From positions 103,635 to 167,634 of the forward strand of contig JAIEPH010000066.1 in the NCBI GenBank assembly GCA_019749805.1: a stretch of DNA of 64,000 nucleotides, in the 5' to 3' direction. Positions 15,238 through 22,817 of this stretch are shown one piece after another. The stretch is from Mycobacteriaceae bacterium. GTDB taxonomy: Bacteria > Actinomycetota > Actinomycetes > Mycobacteriales > Mycobacteriaceae. The notes below the pieces were generated by a model. The model saw nothing but the letters and a program-made list of their open reading frames with translations, was not told the DNA's origin and did not search any database. Every line of letters starts with the position of its first letter. The stretch's first letter is position 1. Position numbers and translations under genes: made by a program.

Positions 15238-16860
15238 TCAGGCGGGGCTGATGGGCGGCGTGAACCGCTCCAGCTGAACCGGAGTCTTGGCGGTATCGGC
15301 CTTGGGCAGTTCGGTGGGAACGCCGTCGATGACGCGGGTGACGGTCCCGTTCTGGCGGTCGAAGTTCAGCGTGCCGTGCTGGAAGTTCTGCACGATCCAC
15401 TGCGGCTCGTGGATCTCGCCGCTCGTCGGCAGACCCAGCGCGCCGCGCTCGAAGCCCAGTGAGCCCCACGCCTTGTAGATCTTGCCGGTGACCGGTTCGG
15501 CCCCGCTGGCCGGCGACCAGTAGATCGCACCGCGCTCGAAGTTGGCGTACCGAGTCGGACCCTCACCCGACGCCTCCGGCGACCGCGGTGCGCCGAGAGC
15601 ACCGTTCGGGCCGCCCATCGACTCCCAGCGCATGAAGATCGCACCGCCGCGCAGCGTGTCCGCGAGATCGGCCGGACCCGGTGGCCTGTTGAATCGTGCT
15701 GCGATGTCCCGAATGTGGCCCATCGCGGCATACGCGGCATTGCCCGGGCATTCGGTGATGCCGACATCGCGGTGGGTGAAGATCGTGGGCAGCGTCGGGG
15801 TGGCGCCGAACGAGAACTTGGAGAACGAGCCGCCGGCGGAGGGGAGGACCACGGTGCCTTTGGGGTTGATGTGATCGAGGCCGAGGCGCCATCCGAGCAG
15901 TCGGCCCGTGTTCTCCAACTGAATCTGTGTCGGCGCGGCCTGGTCGAAGTTGCCCAGCATCGCCACACCCCAGGTGTCGCGGTTGAAACCACCGGTGTGG
16001 GCGCCTTCGACAGGCTTGTCGATGCCGCCCGCGCGGCCTTCGAAGACCTGGCCGTACTTGTCGACCATCGCGTTGTAAGCGATGTCGCACCAGCCCAACG
16101 TGCGGGTGTGGTACTCGTAGATCGACCGGATGATGCCGGCCGAATCCACCGGCGCGTAGTCGTTACTGCCTGCGGTGTGGTGGACGATTCCGGCTCGGAT
16201 TCCCCTGTCGTACACAGGGTTTCCGCATCGCATTCCCTCGTCGGCGCCCCACCCCGCGCGGTTGATGATCTGTGGCGGCGATCCCGGCGCCGTGACCGCC
16301 GAGGGCCGTGGCACCGTGTCCACCGGCGCCTCCGGCGGGCTGATCAGCACCGCGTTGATGTTCTGGGGCAACGGCTGCTCGACGTTGGCAGGCACGTAGC
16401 CCAGGTCGGGCCGATTGTCGGCGGGCTTGGGCGGCGCCTGCGCCGGCCGGGTGACCGCGATCTGCACAGTCGTCGTGCGGCCGACGAAGACCGGTTCTGT
16501 GCCGTCGGGGGCACCCGCCGCCGGGGTGTCAGGTCCGAGGCCCTCCATGGCTTCCGCCTCGTACCAGGGGCCCCAGCTGCCGTCGGGTTTCTTGGCGCGG
16601 ATCCGGGCCGAAGTGCCGGCGAGGTCGCCTCCCTTTTCCGAGGTCAGCGCGACCAGTGAGAAGGGGGTGGTCTGATGGATCTCGCGAATCGTCTCTCCGC
16701 CGCCGAGACCGGTCAGCGGCTGCTCGGTTAGCTGTGGGGCACGGGCCTGCGGGTCGTCGTCGCCGACACCGGGGATTCCGTAGATCGCCATCGGAAGTAC
16801 GACTGCCGTCGCCGCAACGGCGGTGAACAGCATCGACGGCAGCGGGCGGCGATACAGCAC
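15238..16860 (-). CDS. Secreted peptidoglycan N-acetylmuramoyl-L-alanine amidase with LGFP repeats (Rv3811-like)
   Basis: A 540-residue exported enzyme predicted to cleave the lactyl-Ala bond of peptidoglycan. The N-terminal hydrophobic stretch (LFTAVAATAVVLPMAIYG) acts as signal or anchor. The amidase_2/PGRP domain (about 195-390) shows zinc-ligand segments VHHTAGSND and THRDVGITECPGNA and the substrate segment AYNAMVDKYGQVFEGRAGG. The C-terminus holds LGFP repeats (for example GPNGALGAPRSPE and GFERGALGLPTSGE), thought to bind cell-wall material. GTG start at 16860. It lies downstream of erp on the same strand but behind a strong hairpin, so it probably has its own promoter. Confidence 0.93.
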   Translation of the reverse strand: MLYRRPLPSMLFTAVAATAVVLPMAIYGIPGVGDDDPQARAPQLTEQPLTGLGGGETIREIHQTTPFSLVALTSEKGGDLAGTSARIRAKKPDGSWGPWYEAEAMEGLGPDTPAAGAPDGTEPVFVGRTTTVQIAVTRPAQAPPKPADNRPDLGYVPANVEQPLPQNINAVLISPPEAPVDTVPRPSAVTAPGSPPQIINRAGWGADEGMRCGNPVYDRGIRAGIVHHTAGSNDYAPVDSAGIIRSIYEYHTRTLGWCDIAYNAMVDKYGQVFEGRAGGIDKPVEGAHTGGFNRDTWGVAMLGNFDQAAPTQIQLENTGRLLGWRLGLDHINPKGTVVLPSAGGSFSKFSFGATPTLPTIFTHRDVGITECPGNAAYAAMGHIRDIAARFNRPPGPADLADTLRGGAIFMRWESMGGPNGALGAPRSPEASGEGPTRYANFERGAIYWSPASGAEPVTGKIYKAWGSLGFERGALGLPTSGEIHEPQWIVQNFQHGTLNFDRQNGTVTRVIDGVPTELPKADTAKTPVQLERFTPPISPA

Positions 16861-16945
16861 GGACTGATGTTACGTATGTGTCAGTTGTTACCAATGATTC
16901 GACACGCGCCGGGGCGTACCAATTCGGCGTCGAATCCACACGCAA

Positions 16946-16984
16946 CGGCACCGCAGAGCCCGGGGGAAGGCTTCTGCGGTGCCG
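16946..16984 (-). terminator. Hairpin terminator after erp
   Basis: Perfect 12-bp inverted repeat CGGCACCGCAGA / TCTGCGGTGCCG separated by 15 nt, which contains a further short GC pairing. It begins 15 bp after the erp stop (16999) on the minus strand. No U-tract follows, as is common for mycobacterial intrinsic terminators. It would separate erp from the amidase gene. Confidence 0.7.
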
Positions 16985-16998
16985 TTCGGTGACAGGTC

Positions 16999-17970
16999 TT
17001 AAGCGCCGGCGCCCGTCGAGGCTCCTGCCGCCGCGGCCGGGGCCGCCGGAGCCGCGGCTGCGGGGGCCGCACCTGCGACTGCCGGGGCACCCGCAGGCTT
17101 GACCGCCGACATGATCGCGGGCATCACCATGCCCTTGAGTAGGTCGATCGCCTGACCGGCGCCGAGCTGGTTGGCCATGCTCGACAGGTCGCCGATGATG
17201 CCGGTGCTGCCGCCGCCGGTGCTCGCCGGCATGGTCGCCAGCGACGGGTCACCCATTATCGGGTACATGCCCGCGCCGGGATCCAGCCCGATCGGCGCCG
17301 AGATCGGCACCTCGCCGGGGGCGGGCAGGGCGCTGGTGGCGAGCGGTGCCAGCGCCGGATCAGTGAGCGACGCGGCGGGCGTGGTCAGGCCGCCGGCGTC
17401 AGCCGTCGGGCTGGTCAAACCGGGGCTGGACAGCGACGGACTCGTCAGTGCGGGGTTGGCCAGCGCCGGATCGGTCAACGACGGACCGGTCGCGGTGAGA
17501 CCGGGGACGGTTGCGCTCGGGACGTCAAGACCGGGTGTGGTCAGCCCCGGCGTGGTCAGCCCCGGCGTGGTCAGGCCCGGCGTGGTCAGGCCCGGCGTGG
17601 TCAGGCCCGGCGTGGTCAGGCCCGGCGTCGTCAGCCCGGGCGTGGTGAGGCCGGGGGTGGTGAGCGCAGGCGAGGTCAGGCCCGGTGAGGTCAGCGTCGT
17701 CGGCGCGCTCGCGCCGGTACCCGTCAGCACACCCGTCGGCATGGGCGGCAGGTTGATACCGAACTGCGAGAGACCCTGTGACAGCGCCGACATCAGCTCG
17801 TTGGGCAGGTCGGTGATCGTCGCGGCCTGGACGAATTCGCGTTTCTGGGGCTGCGGGTCGATGCTCGCGGACAATTCGGATACGGCGACTACAGCGGCTG
17901 GACTCGCGACTGCCAGGGCGGCGACTGCGCTCATGGCTGTCGAGAGCCTGCGTCGACGTCGGTTCGGCAC
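16999..17970 (-). CDS. erp: Exported repetitive protein Erp (PirG)
   Basis: A 323-residue surface protein linked in mycobacteria to virulence and envelope integrity. The N-terminal signal sequence (VPNRRRRRLSTAMSAVAAL then ALAVASPAAVV) ends near residue 35. The central part has repeated PGLTT-type pentapeptides, eight in an unbroken row (DNA 17536-17655) with degenerate copies on both sides. The C-terminus is Ala/Pro-rich with a hydrophobic stretch. GTG at 17970 is supported by an AGGAG site about 7 nt upstream; the open frame continues further but shows no conserved start. Divergent from glf over 170 bp, the same context as Rv3810-Rv3809c. Repeat number varies among species. Confidence 0.95.
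   Translation of the reverse strand: MPNRRRRRLSTAMSAVAALAVASPAAVVAVSELSASIDPQPQKREFVQAATITDLPNELMSALSQGLSQFGINLPPMPTGVLTGTGASAPTTLTSPGLTSPALTTPGLTTPGLTTPGLTTPGLTTPGLTTPGLTTPGLTTPGLTTPGLDVPSATVPGLTATGPSLTDPALANPALTSPSLSSPGLTSPTADAGGLTTPAASLTDPALAPLATSALPAPGEVPISAPIGLDPGAGMYPIMGDPSLATMPASTGGGSTGIIGDLSSMANQLGAGQAIDLLKGMVMPAIMSAVKPAGAPAVAGAAPAAAAPAAPAAAAGASTGAGA
17536..17655 (-). repeat. 15-bp tandem repeat in erp coding PGLTT units
   Basis: Eight consecutive 15-bp units; four of them (17566-17625) are identical, reading CGTGGTCAGGCCCGG on the plus strand. The array is in frame, so unit gain or loss changes protein length without frameshift. Degenerate units extend on both sides (about 17390-17700). 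Confidence 0.9.
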
Positions 17971-18140
17971 GGAAGTCTCCTCAATATATGGACTACGTCT
18001 GGCTAGGTATTCGTACGCGTTCGACGGTACTGGTGTGACTAATGAGACTGAAGTGACGATACGGAATTGTGAGCCAATCTTGACCTGAGCGCCCTGTCGC
18101 AATTCGGGCGCAGGGCGGCCGTCGGATACCCTTGCTGCCG

Positions 18141-19349
18141 ATGACAGCTCGTTTCGATCTCCTTGTCGTCGGTTCCGGATTCTTCGGCCTGACGGTCGCC
18201 GAGCGCGTGGCATCGCAGCTGAACAAGCGTGTTCTGGTGCTCGACCGCCGACCGCACATCGGCGGCAACGCCTACTCGGAAGCCGAACCGCAGACCGGCA
18301 TCGAGATCCACAAGTACGGCGCGCACCTTTTCCACACCTCCAACAAGCGGGTGTGGGACTACGTGCGCCAGTTCACCGACTTCACCGGTTACCAGCACCG
18401 CGTCTTCGCCATGCACAACGGGCAGGCCTACCAGTTCCCCATGGGGTTGGGCCTGGTGTCGCAGTTCTTCGGTAAGTACTTCACGCCGCATCAGGCTCGC
18501 CAGCTGATCGCCGAGCAGGCCGCCGAGATCGAGACCGACGACGCGCAGAACCTCGAAGAGAAGGCCATCTCGCTGATCGGCCGCCCGCTCTATGAGGCGT
18601 TCGTCAAGGGCTACACCGCCAAGCAGTGGCAGACCGACCCCACGGAACTGCCCGCGGCCAACATCGCCCGGCTGCCGGTGCGCTACACGTTCGACAACCG
18701 CTACTTCAACGACACCTACGAGGGCCTTCCTGTCGAGGGCTACACCGCGTGGCTGGAGAACATGGCGGCCGACGACCGCATCGAGGTGCGGCTGAACACC
18801 GACTGGTTCGACGTGCGCGACGAGCTTCGCCGGGAGTCGCCGTCGGCTCCGGTTGTCTATACCGGCCCGCTGGACCGGTACTTCGACTATGTGGAAGGCC
18901 GGCTGGGTTGGCGCACACTCGATTTCGAACTCGAGGTACTGAGCGACTGCGGGGATTTTCAAGGCACCCCCGTCATGAACTACAACGACCTCGACGTGCC
19001 CTACACCCGGATCCACGAGTTCCGGCACTTCCATCCCGAGCGGAAGTATCCGGAGGACAAGACCGTGATCATGCGGGAGTTCTCGCGCTTCGCCGATGAC
19101 GACGACGAGCCGTACTACCCGATCAACACCGAGACCGATCGCGCCCTGCTCGCGGCCTACCGGGCGCGGGCCAAGGCCGAGACGGCCTCGGCGAAAGTGC
19201 TGTTCGGCGGACGCCTGGGCACCTATCAGTACCTCGACATGCACATGGCGATCGCCAGCGCATTGAATATGTATGACAACACGCTCGCGCCGCACCTGCG
19301 TGACGGCGCGCCCCTTGCCGAACCTGGCACAGAAAGCAGTAGCGCATGA
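18141..19349 (+). CDS. glf: UDP-galactopyranose mutase
   Basis: Interconverts UDP-galactopyranose and UDP-galactofuranose with reduced FAD, supplying galactan synthesis; cytoplasmic and essential in mycobacteria. The 402-residue protein begins MTARFDLLVVGSGFFGLTVA, the FAD-binding GxGxxG fold, followed by RRPHIGGNAYSE. The ATG at 18141 puts this motif in its usual position. The substrate-binding region includes KYGAHLFHTSN and the FRHFHPE segment. Its stop overlaps the glfT2 start (ATGA), so the sugar donor and the transferase that uses it are coupled. Confidence 0.98.
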   Translation: MTARFDLLVVGSGFFGLTVAERVASQLNKRVLVLDRRPHIGGNAYSEAEPQTGIEIHKYGAHLFHTSNKRVWDYVRQFTDFTGYQHRVFAMHNGQAYQFPMGLGLVSQFFGKYFTPHQARQLIAEQAAEIETDDAQNLEEKAISLIGRPLYEAFVKGYTAKQWQTDPTELPAANIARLPVRYTFDNRYFNDTYEGLPVEGYTAWLENMAADDRIEVRLNTDWFDVRDELRRESPSAPVVYTGPLDRYFDYVEGRLGWRTLDFELEVLSDCGDFQGTPVMNYNDLDVPYTRIHEFRHFHPERKYPEDKTVIMREFSRFADDDDEPYYPINTETDRALLAAYRARAKAETASAKVLFGGRLGTYQYLDMHMAIASALNMYDNTLAPHLRDGAPLAEPGTESSSA

Positions 19350-21304
19350 GTGACATCCCGTCCGGCGCGCTCGACGCCGGAGACACCAAGGCGGTCAGCC
19401 TGTTGGCGCGCGTCATCCTGCCGCGTCCCGGCGAACCGCTCGACGTCCGCAAGCTCTACCTCGACGAGTCGGACACCAACGCCCGTCGCGCCCATGCGCA
19501 GACGCGCACCACGCTGGAGATCGGCGCGGAATCCGAGGTGTCCTTCGCGACATATTTCAACGCCTTCCCGGCCAGCTATTGGCGCCGCTGGTCGACGCTG
19601 GAGTCGGTGGTGTTGCGCGTCGAGCTCACCGGCAGCGCCCGCGTCGACGTCTACCGCTCCAAGGCGACCGGCGCCAGGATCACAGTCGGCGGTGAACCGA
19701 TCAACAGCGGTGAAGGCGGAACCGGCGCTGAGTCCGATGTCGGCGCAAGCGCCTCCGTGGAGTTCGAGATCGACCTGTCGCCGTTCGAGGACGGCGGGTG
19801 GATCTGGTTCGACATCACCACCAACACCAACTCGACGCTGCACGGTGCGGGCTGGTACGCACCGGACGTCGCGCCGGGGCGCGCCAACGTCGCCGTCGGA
19901 ATCCCGACCTTCAACCGTCCGTCGGATTGCGTCAACGCTCTGACCGCGTTGACGTCGGATCCGTTGGTGGACAACGTGATCAGCGCGGTGATCGTGTCCG
20001 ACCAGGGCACCAACAAGGTCAAGGACCACCCGGGGTTCGAGGCGGCCGCCGCCGCGCTGGGCAACCGGCTCTCGGTGCACAACCAGCCCAACCTCGGCGG
20101 CTCCGGCGGATACAGCCGGGTGATGTACGAGGCGCTGAAGAACACCGACTGTGAACAGATCCTGTTCATGGACGACGACATCCGCGTCGAGCCCGACTCG
20201 ATCCTGCGGGCGCTCGCGCTGAACCGGTTCGCCAAGACACCGACGCTGGTCGGCGGTCAGATGCTCAACCTGCAGGAGCCGAGCCATCTGCATGTGATGG
20301 GCGAGATGGTCGATGCCGAGAACTTCATGTGGACCAATGCGGTCAATACCGAGTACGACCACAACTTCGCGAAGTATGCGCTCAGCGACGAAGAGGAATA
20401 CCGCAGCCGACTGCTGCACCGCCGCATCGACGTCGACTACAACGGCTGGTGGATGTGCATGATCCCGCGGCAGGTCGCCGAGGAACTCGGCCAGCCGTTG
20501 CCGTTGTTCATCAAGTGGGACGATGCCGACTACGGCTTGCGGGCCGGCGAGCACGGCTATCCGACCGTCACGCTGCCCGGCGCCGCGATCTGGCACATGG
20601 CGTGGAGCGACAAGGACGACGCGATCGACTGGCAGGCGTACTTCCATCTGCGCAACCGGCTCGTGGTGGCGGCCATGCACTGGGACGGCAACGTCAGCGG
20701 GCTGATCGCCAGCCACTTCAAGGCGACCATCAAACATTTGATGTGCCTTGAGTATTCGACCGTCGCTATTCAGAACAAGGCGATGGACGACTTCCTGGCC
20801 GGGCCCGAGCACATCTTCTCGATCCTCGAGTCCGCGCTGCCCGAGGTGCGCGCGATGCGCCAGGAGTACCCGGACGCCGTGGTGTTGCCGAGCGCGACGT
20901 CCCTGCCGACGCCATCGGACAAGAAGTGGCGCAAGAAGGTGGCGATCCCCACCAACCCGCTGTCGATCTCGTTGCGGCTGACCCGCGGGGTGCTGCACCA
21001 ACTCAAGGCGCACGACCCCGAGCACCACCGTCGTCCGCAGATCAACGTCGCCACCCAGGACGCCCGGTGGTTCTCGCTGTGCAAGGTCGACGGCGTCACC
21101 GTCACCACCGCCGACGGCCGCGGTGTGGTGTACCGGCAACGCGATCGCGCGAAGGCCGCTGAGCTGCTTCGCGAATCGCTCAAACGGCAGGCGGAGCTCG
21201 CCCGCAGGTTCAATCGCATGCGCAGGGTGTACCGCGATGCGCTGCCGGTGCTCACGAGTAAGCAGAAATGGGAGACCGTCCTGCTCCCGTCGGCCGATGG
21301 CTGA
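19346..21304 (+). CDS. glfT2: Galactofuranosyltransferase GlfT2
   Basis: A 652-residue bifunctional transferase that polymerises most of the galactan with alternating beta-1,5 and beta-1,6 Galf links on the inner membrane face. The GT-A domain contains VAVGIPTFNRPSDCVN, the metal-binding DDDIRVE at residues 276-278, and a late WHMAWS motif with WDDADYGLR, which supplies the catalytic acidic residues. An N-terminal beta-sandwich domain (about 1-155) and C-terminal helical domain match the known GlfT2 structure. It overlaps glf by 4 nt and the next gene by 8 nt. Confidence 0.98.
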   Translation: MSDIPSGALDAGDTKAVSLLARVILPRPGEPLDVRKLYLDESDTNARRAHAQTRTTLEIGAESEVSFATYFNAFPASYWRRWSTLESVVLRVELTGSARVDVYRSKATGARITVGGEPINSGEGGTGAESDVGASASVEFEIDLSPFEDGGWIWFDITTNTNSTLHGAGWYAPDVAPGRANVAVGIPTFNRPSDCVNALTALTSDPLVDNVISAVIVSDQGTNKVKDHPGFEAAAAALGNRLSVHNQPNLGGSGGYSRVMYEALKNTDCEQILFMDDDIRVEPDSILRALALNRFAKTPTLVGGQMLNLQEPSHLHVMGEMVDAENFMWTNAVNTEYDHNFAKYALSDEEEYRSRLLHRRIDVDYNGWWMCMIPRQVAEELGQPLPLFIKWDDADYGLRAGEHGYPTVTLPGAAIWHMAWSDKDDAIDWQAYFHLRNRLVVAAMHWDGNVSGLIASHFKATIKHLMCLEYSTVAIQNKAMDDFLAGPEHIFSILESALPEVRAMRQEYPDAVVLPSATSLPTPSDKKWRKKVAIPTNPLSISLRLTRGVLHQLKAHDPEHHRRPQINVATQDARWFSLCKVDGVTVTTADGRGVVYRQRDRAKAAELLRESLKRQAELARRFNRMRRVYRDALPVLTSKQKWETVLLPSADG

Positions 21305-21818
21305 AAGGCCGCATGGCGAGGACGCCGCGCTGGTCGCCGTACAGTCTGCGCTCGCCGATCGTCCCGGCGTGCTGCCGGGCGCGCGTGCCCTGTCGCACTT
21401 CGGCGAGCACAGCATCGGGTGGCTCGTGGTCGCGGCGCTCGGCGCGCTGCTGCGGCCCACACGGCGAAAAGCATTCCTGACCGCCGGGGTGGCAGCGTTC
21501 GGAGCCCACGCGGCCGCCGTGGTGATCAAGCGCGTCGTGCGGCGCGAACGGCCCGACCACCCGGCGATCGCCGTCAACGTCGGCACCCCGAGTCGGCTGA
21601 GTTTCCCTTCGGCGCACGCGACGTCGACCACCGCGGCGTCGATCCTGTTGGGCCGGGCCACCGGCCTGCCGTTGCCTGCGATCCTGGTGCCGCCAATGGC
21701 GTTGTCGCGGTTGGTGCTCGGTGTGCACTACCCGAGTGACGTGTTGACCGGCGTGGCGGTCGGCGCGGCCGTCGCGAAGGCGGTCACCATGGTCACAGAG
21801 CGGGCCGAAGGAGTCTGA
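21297..21818 (+). CDS. PAP2-family phosphatase, probable decaprenylphosphoryl-5-phosphoribose phosphatase (Rv3807c-like)
   Basis: A 173-residue integral membrane protein with the three PAP2 motifs: KRVVRRERP, the PSAH motif (FPSAHATST) and SRLVLGVHYPSD. By position, between glfT2 and ubiA, it corresponds to Rv3807c, proposed to remove the 5-phosphate from decaprenyl-phosphoryl-5-phosphoribose made by UbiA, giving DPR for DprE1/DprE2. ATG at 21297 lies 8 nt inside the glfT2 end; the longer upstream frame is a shadow of glfT2. Its TGA shares a base with the ubiA ATG. Confidence 0.93.
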   Translation: MAERPHGEDAALVAVQSALADRPGVLPGARALSHFGEHSIGWLVVAALGALLRPTRRKAFLTAGVAAFGAHAAAVVIKRVVRRERPDHPAIAVNVGTPSRLSFPSAHATSTTAASILLGRATGLPLPAILVPPMALSRLVLGVHYPSDVLTGVAVGAAVAKAVTMVTERAEGV

Positions 21819-22780
21819 TGAGCATCTCGAGCGAGAGCAGTGCAGAGAGCACCCCGCAGGTGAATCACGAGCCGGTGCCCGAGAAGGGCCCACCGCGCAA
21901 CCTCGTCACCGGGATCATCAAGGCACTCCGGCCGCGGCAGTGGGTCAAGAACGTCCTGGTGTTCGCCGCACCGGTGGCCGCACTCGGCGATGCGCGATAC
22001 GCCTACGACTACCGCGAAGTCCTGGTTCAGGTGCTGTTGGCGTTCGTGGTGTTCAGCCTCGCCGCGTCGTGTGTGTACCTGGTGAACGACGCGAGGGACG
22101 TCGAGGCCGACCGGGCGCACCCGACCAAGCGGTTCCGCCCCATCGCCGCAGGCGTCGTTCCCGAGTGGTTGGCCTACACCCTGGCGGTAGCGCTCGGTGT
22201 CGCGTCCCTGGCGATCTCCTGGCTGGTGACGCCGAACCTGGCGCTGGTGATCGCGATCTACATCGCGATTCAGCTGGCGTACTGCTTCGGCCTCAAGCAC
22301 CAGCCCGTCATCGACATCTGCATCGTCTCGTCGGGCTTTCTGATCCGTGCCATCGCCGGTGGTGTCGCAGCGGATGTGCCGTTGTCGCAATGGTTCCTGC
22401 TGATGATGGCTTTCGGCTCACTGTTCATGGCGGCCGGTAAGCGCTACGCCGAACTTCAACTCGCCGAACGTACCGGGGCCAAGATCCGCAAGTCCCTGGA
22501 GAGTTACACCAGTTCATACCTGCGCTTCGTGTGGACGTTGTCGGCGACGGCGCTGGTGCTGTGTTACGGCCTGTGGGCGTTCGAGCGCGACGACACCGGC
22601 GGCACCTCCTGGTTCGTGGTGTCGATGATCCCGTTCGTTATCGCGATCCTGCGGTACGCGGTCGACGTCGACGGCGGCATGGCAGGTGAGCCCGAGGAAA
22701 TCGCGTTGAAGGACCGGGTTCTGCAACTGCTGGCCCTGGCGTGGATCGGAACCATCGGTGCCGCCATCTTCCTCAGTTGA
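21818..22780 (+). CDS. ubiA: Decaprenyl-phosphate phosphoribosyltransferase (UbiA family)
   Basis: Transfers 5-phosphoribose from PRPP to decaprenyl phosphate, the first committed step to the arabinose donor DPA. The 320-residue protein has about nine membrane helices and the prenyltransferase Asp motif NDARDVEADRAHPTKRFRP (NDxxDxxxD), plus a second Asp-containing loop around GLKHQPVIDICIVSSG. The N-terminal 35 residues are hydrophilic. Mutations in this enzyme contribute to ethambutol resistance in M. tuberculosis (Rv3806c). It starts on the last base of the preceding stop, in the glf-glfT2-PAP2-ubiA-aftB run. Confidence 0.96.
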   Translation: MSISSESSAESTPQVNHEPVPEKGPPRNLVTGIIKALRPRQWVKNVLVFAAPVAALGDARYAYDYREVLVQVLLAFVVFSLAASCVYLVNDARDVEADRAHPTKRFRPIAAGVVPEWLAYTLAVALGVASLAISWLVTPNLALVIAIYIAIQLAYCFGLKHQPVIDICIVSSGFLIRAIAGGVAADVPLSQWFLLMMAFGSLFMAAGKRYAELQLAERTGAKIRKSLESYTSSYLRFVWTLSATALVLCYGLWAFERDDTGGTSWFVVSMIPFVIAILRYAVDVDGGMAGEPEEIALKDRVLQLLALAWIGTIGAAIFLS

Positions 22781-22817
22781 CAAGTTGAGTTTCTCGGTCG
22801 CCGGCCGGAGCCGCTTC

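Noticed and set aside
17521..17700. Regular short repeats considered as a CRISPR-like array
   Set aside because: 15-bp units without spacers, in frame inside erp; protein repeats, not CRISPR.
19226..21661. 811-codon minus-strand open frame opposite glfT2
   Set aside because: It is a shadow of glf/glfT2 in GC-rich DNA: no domain motifs, and low-complexity Arg/Val/Gly composition.
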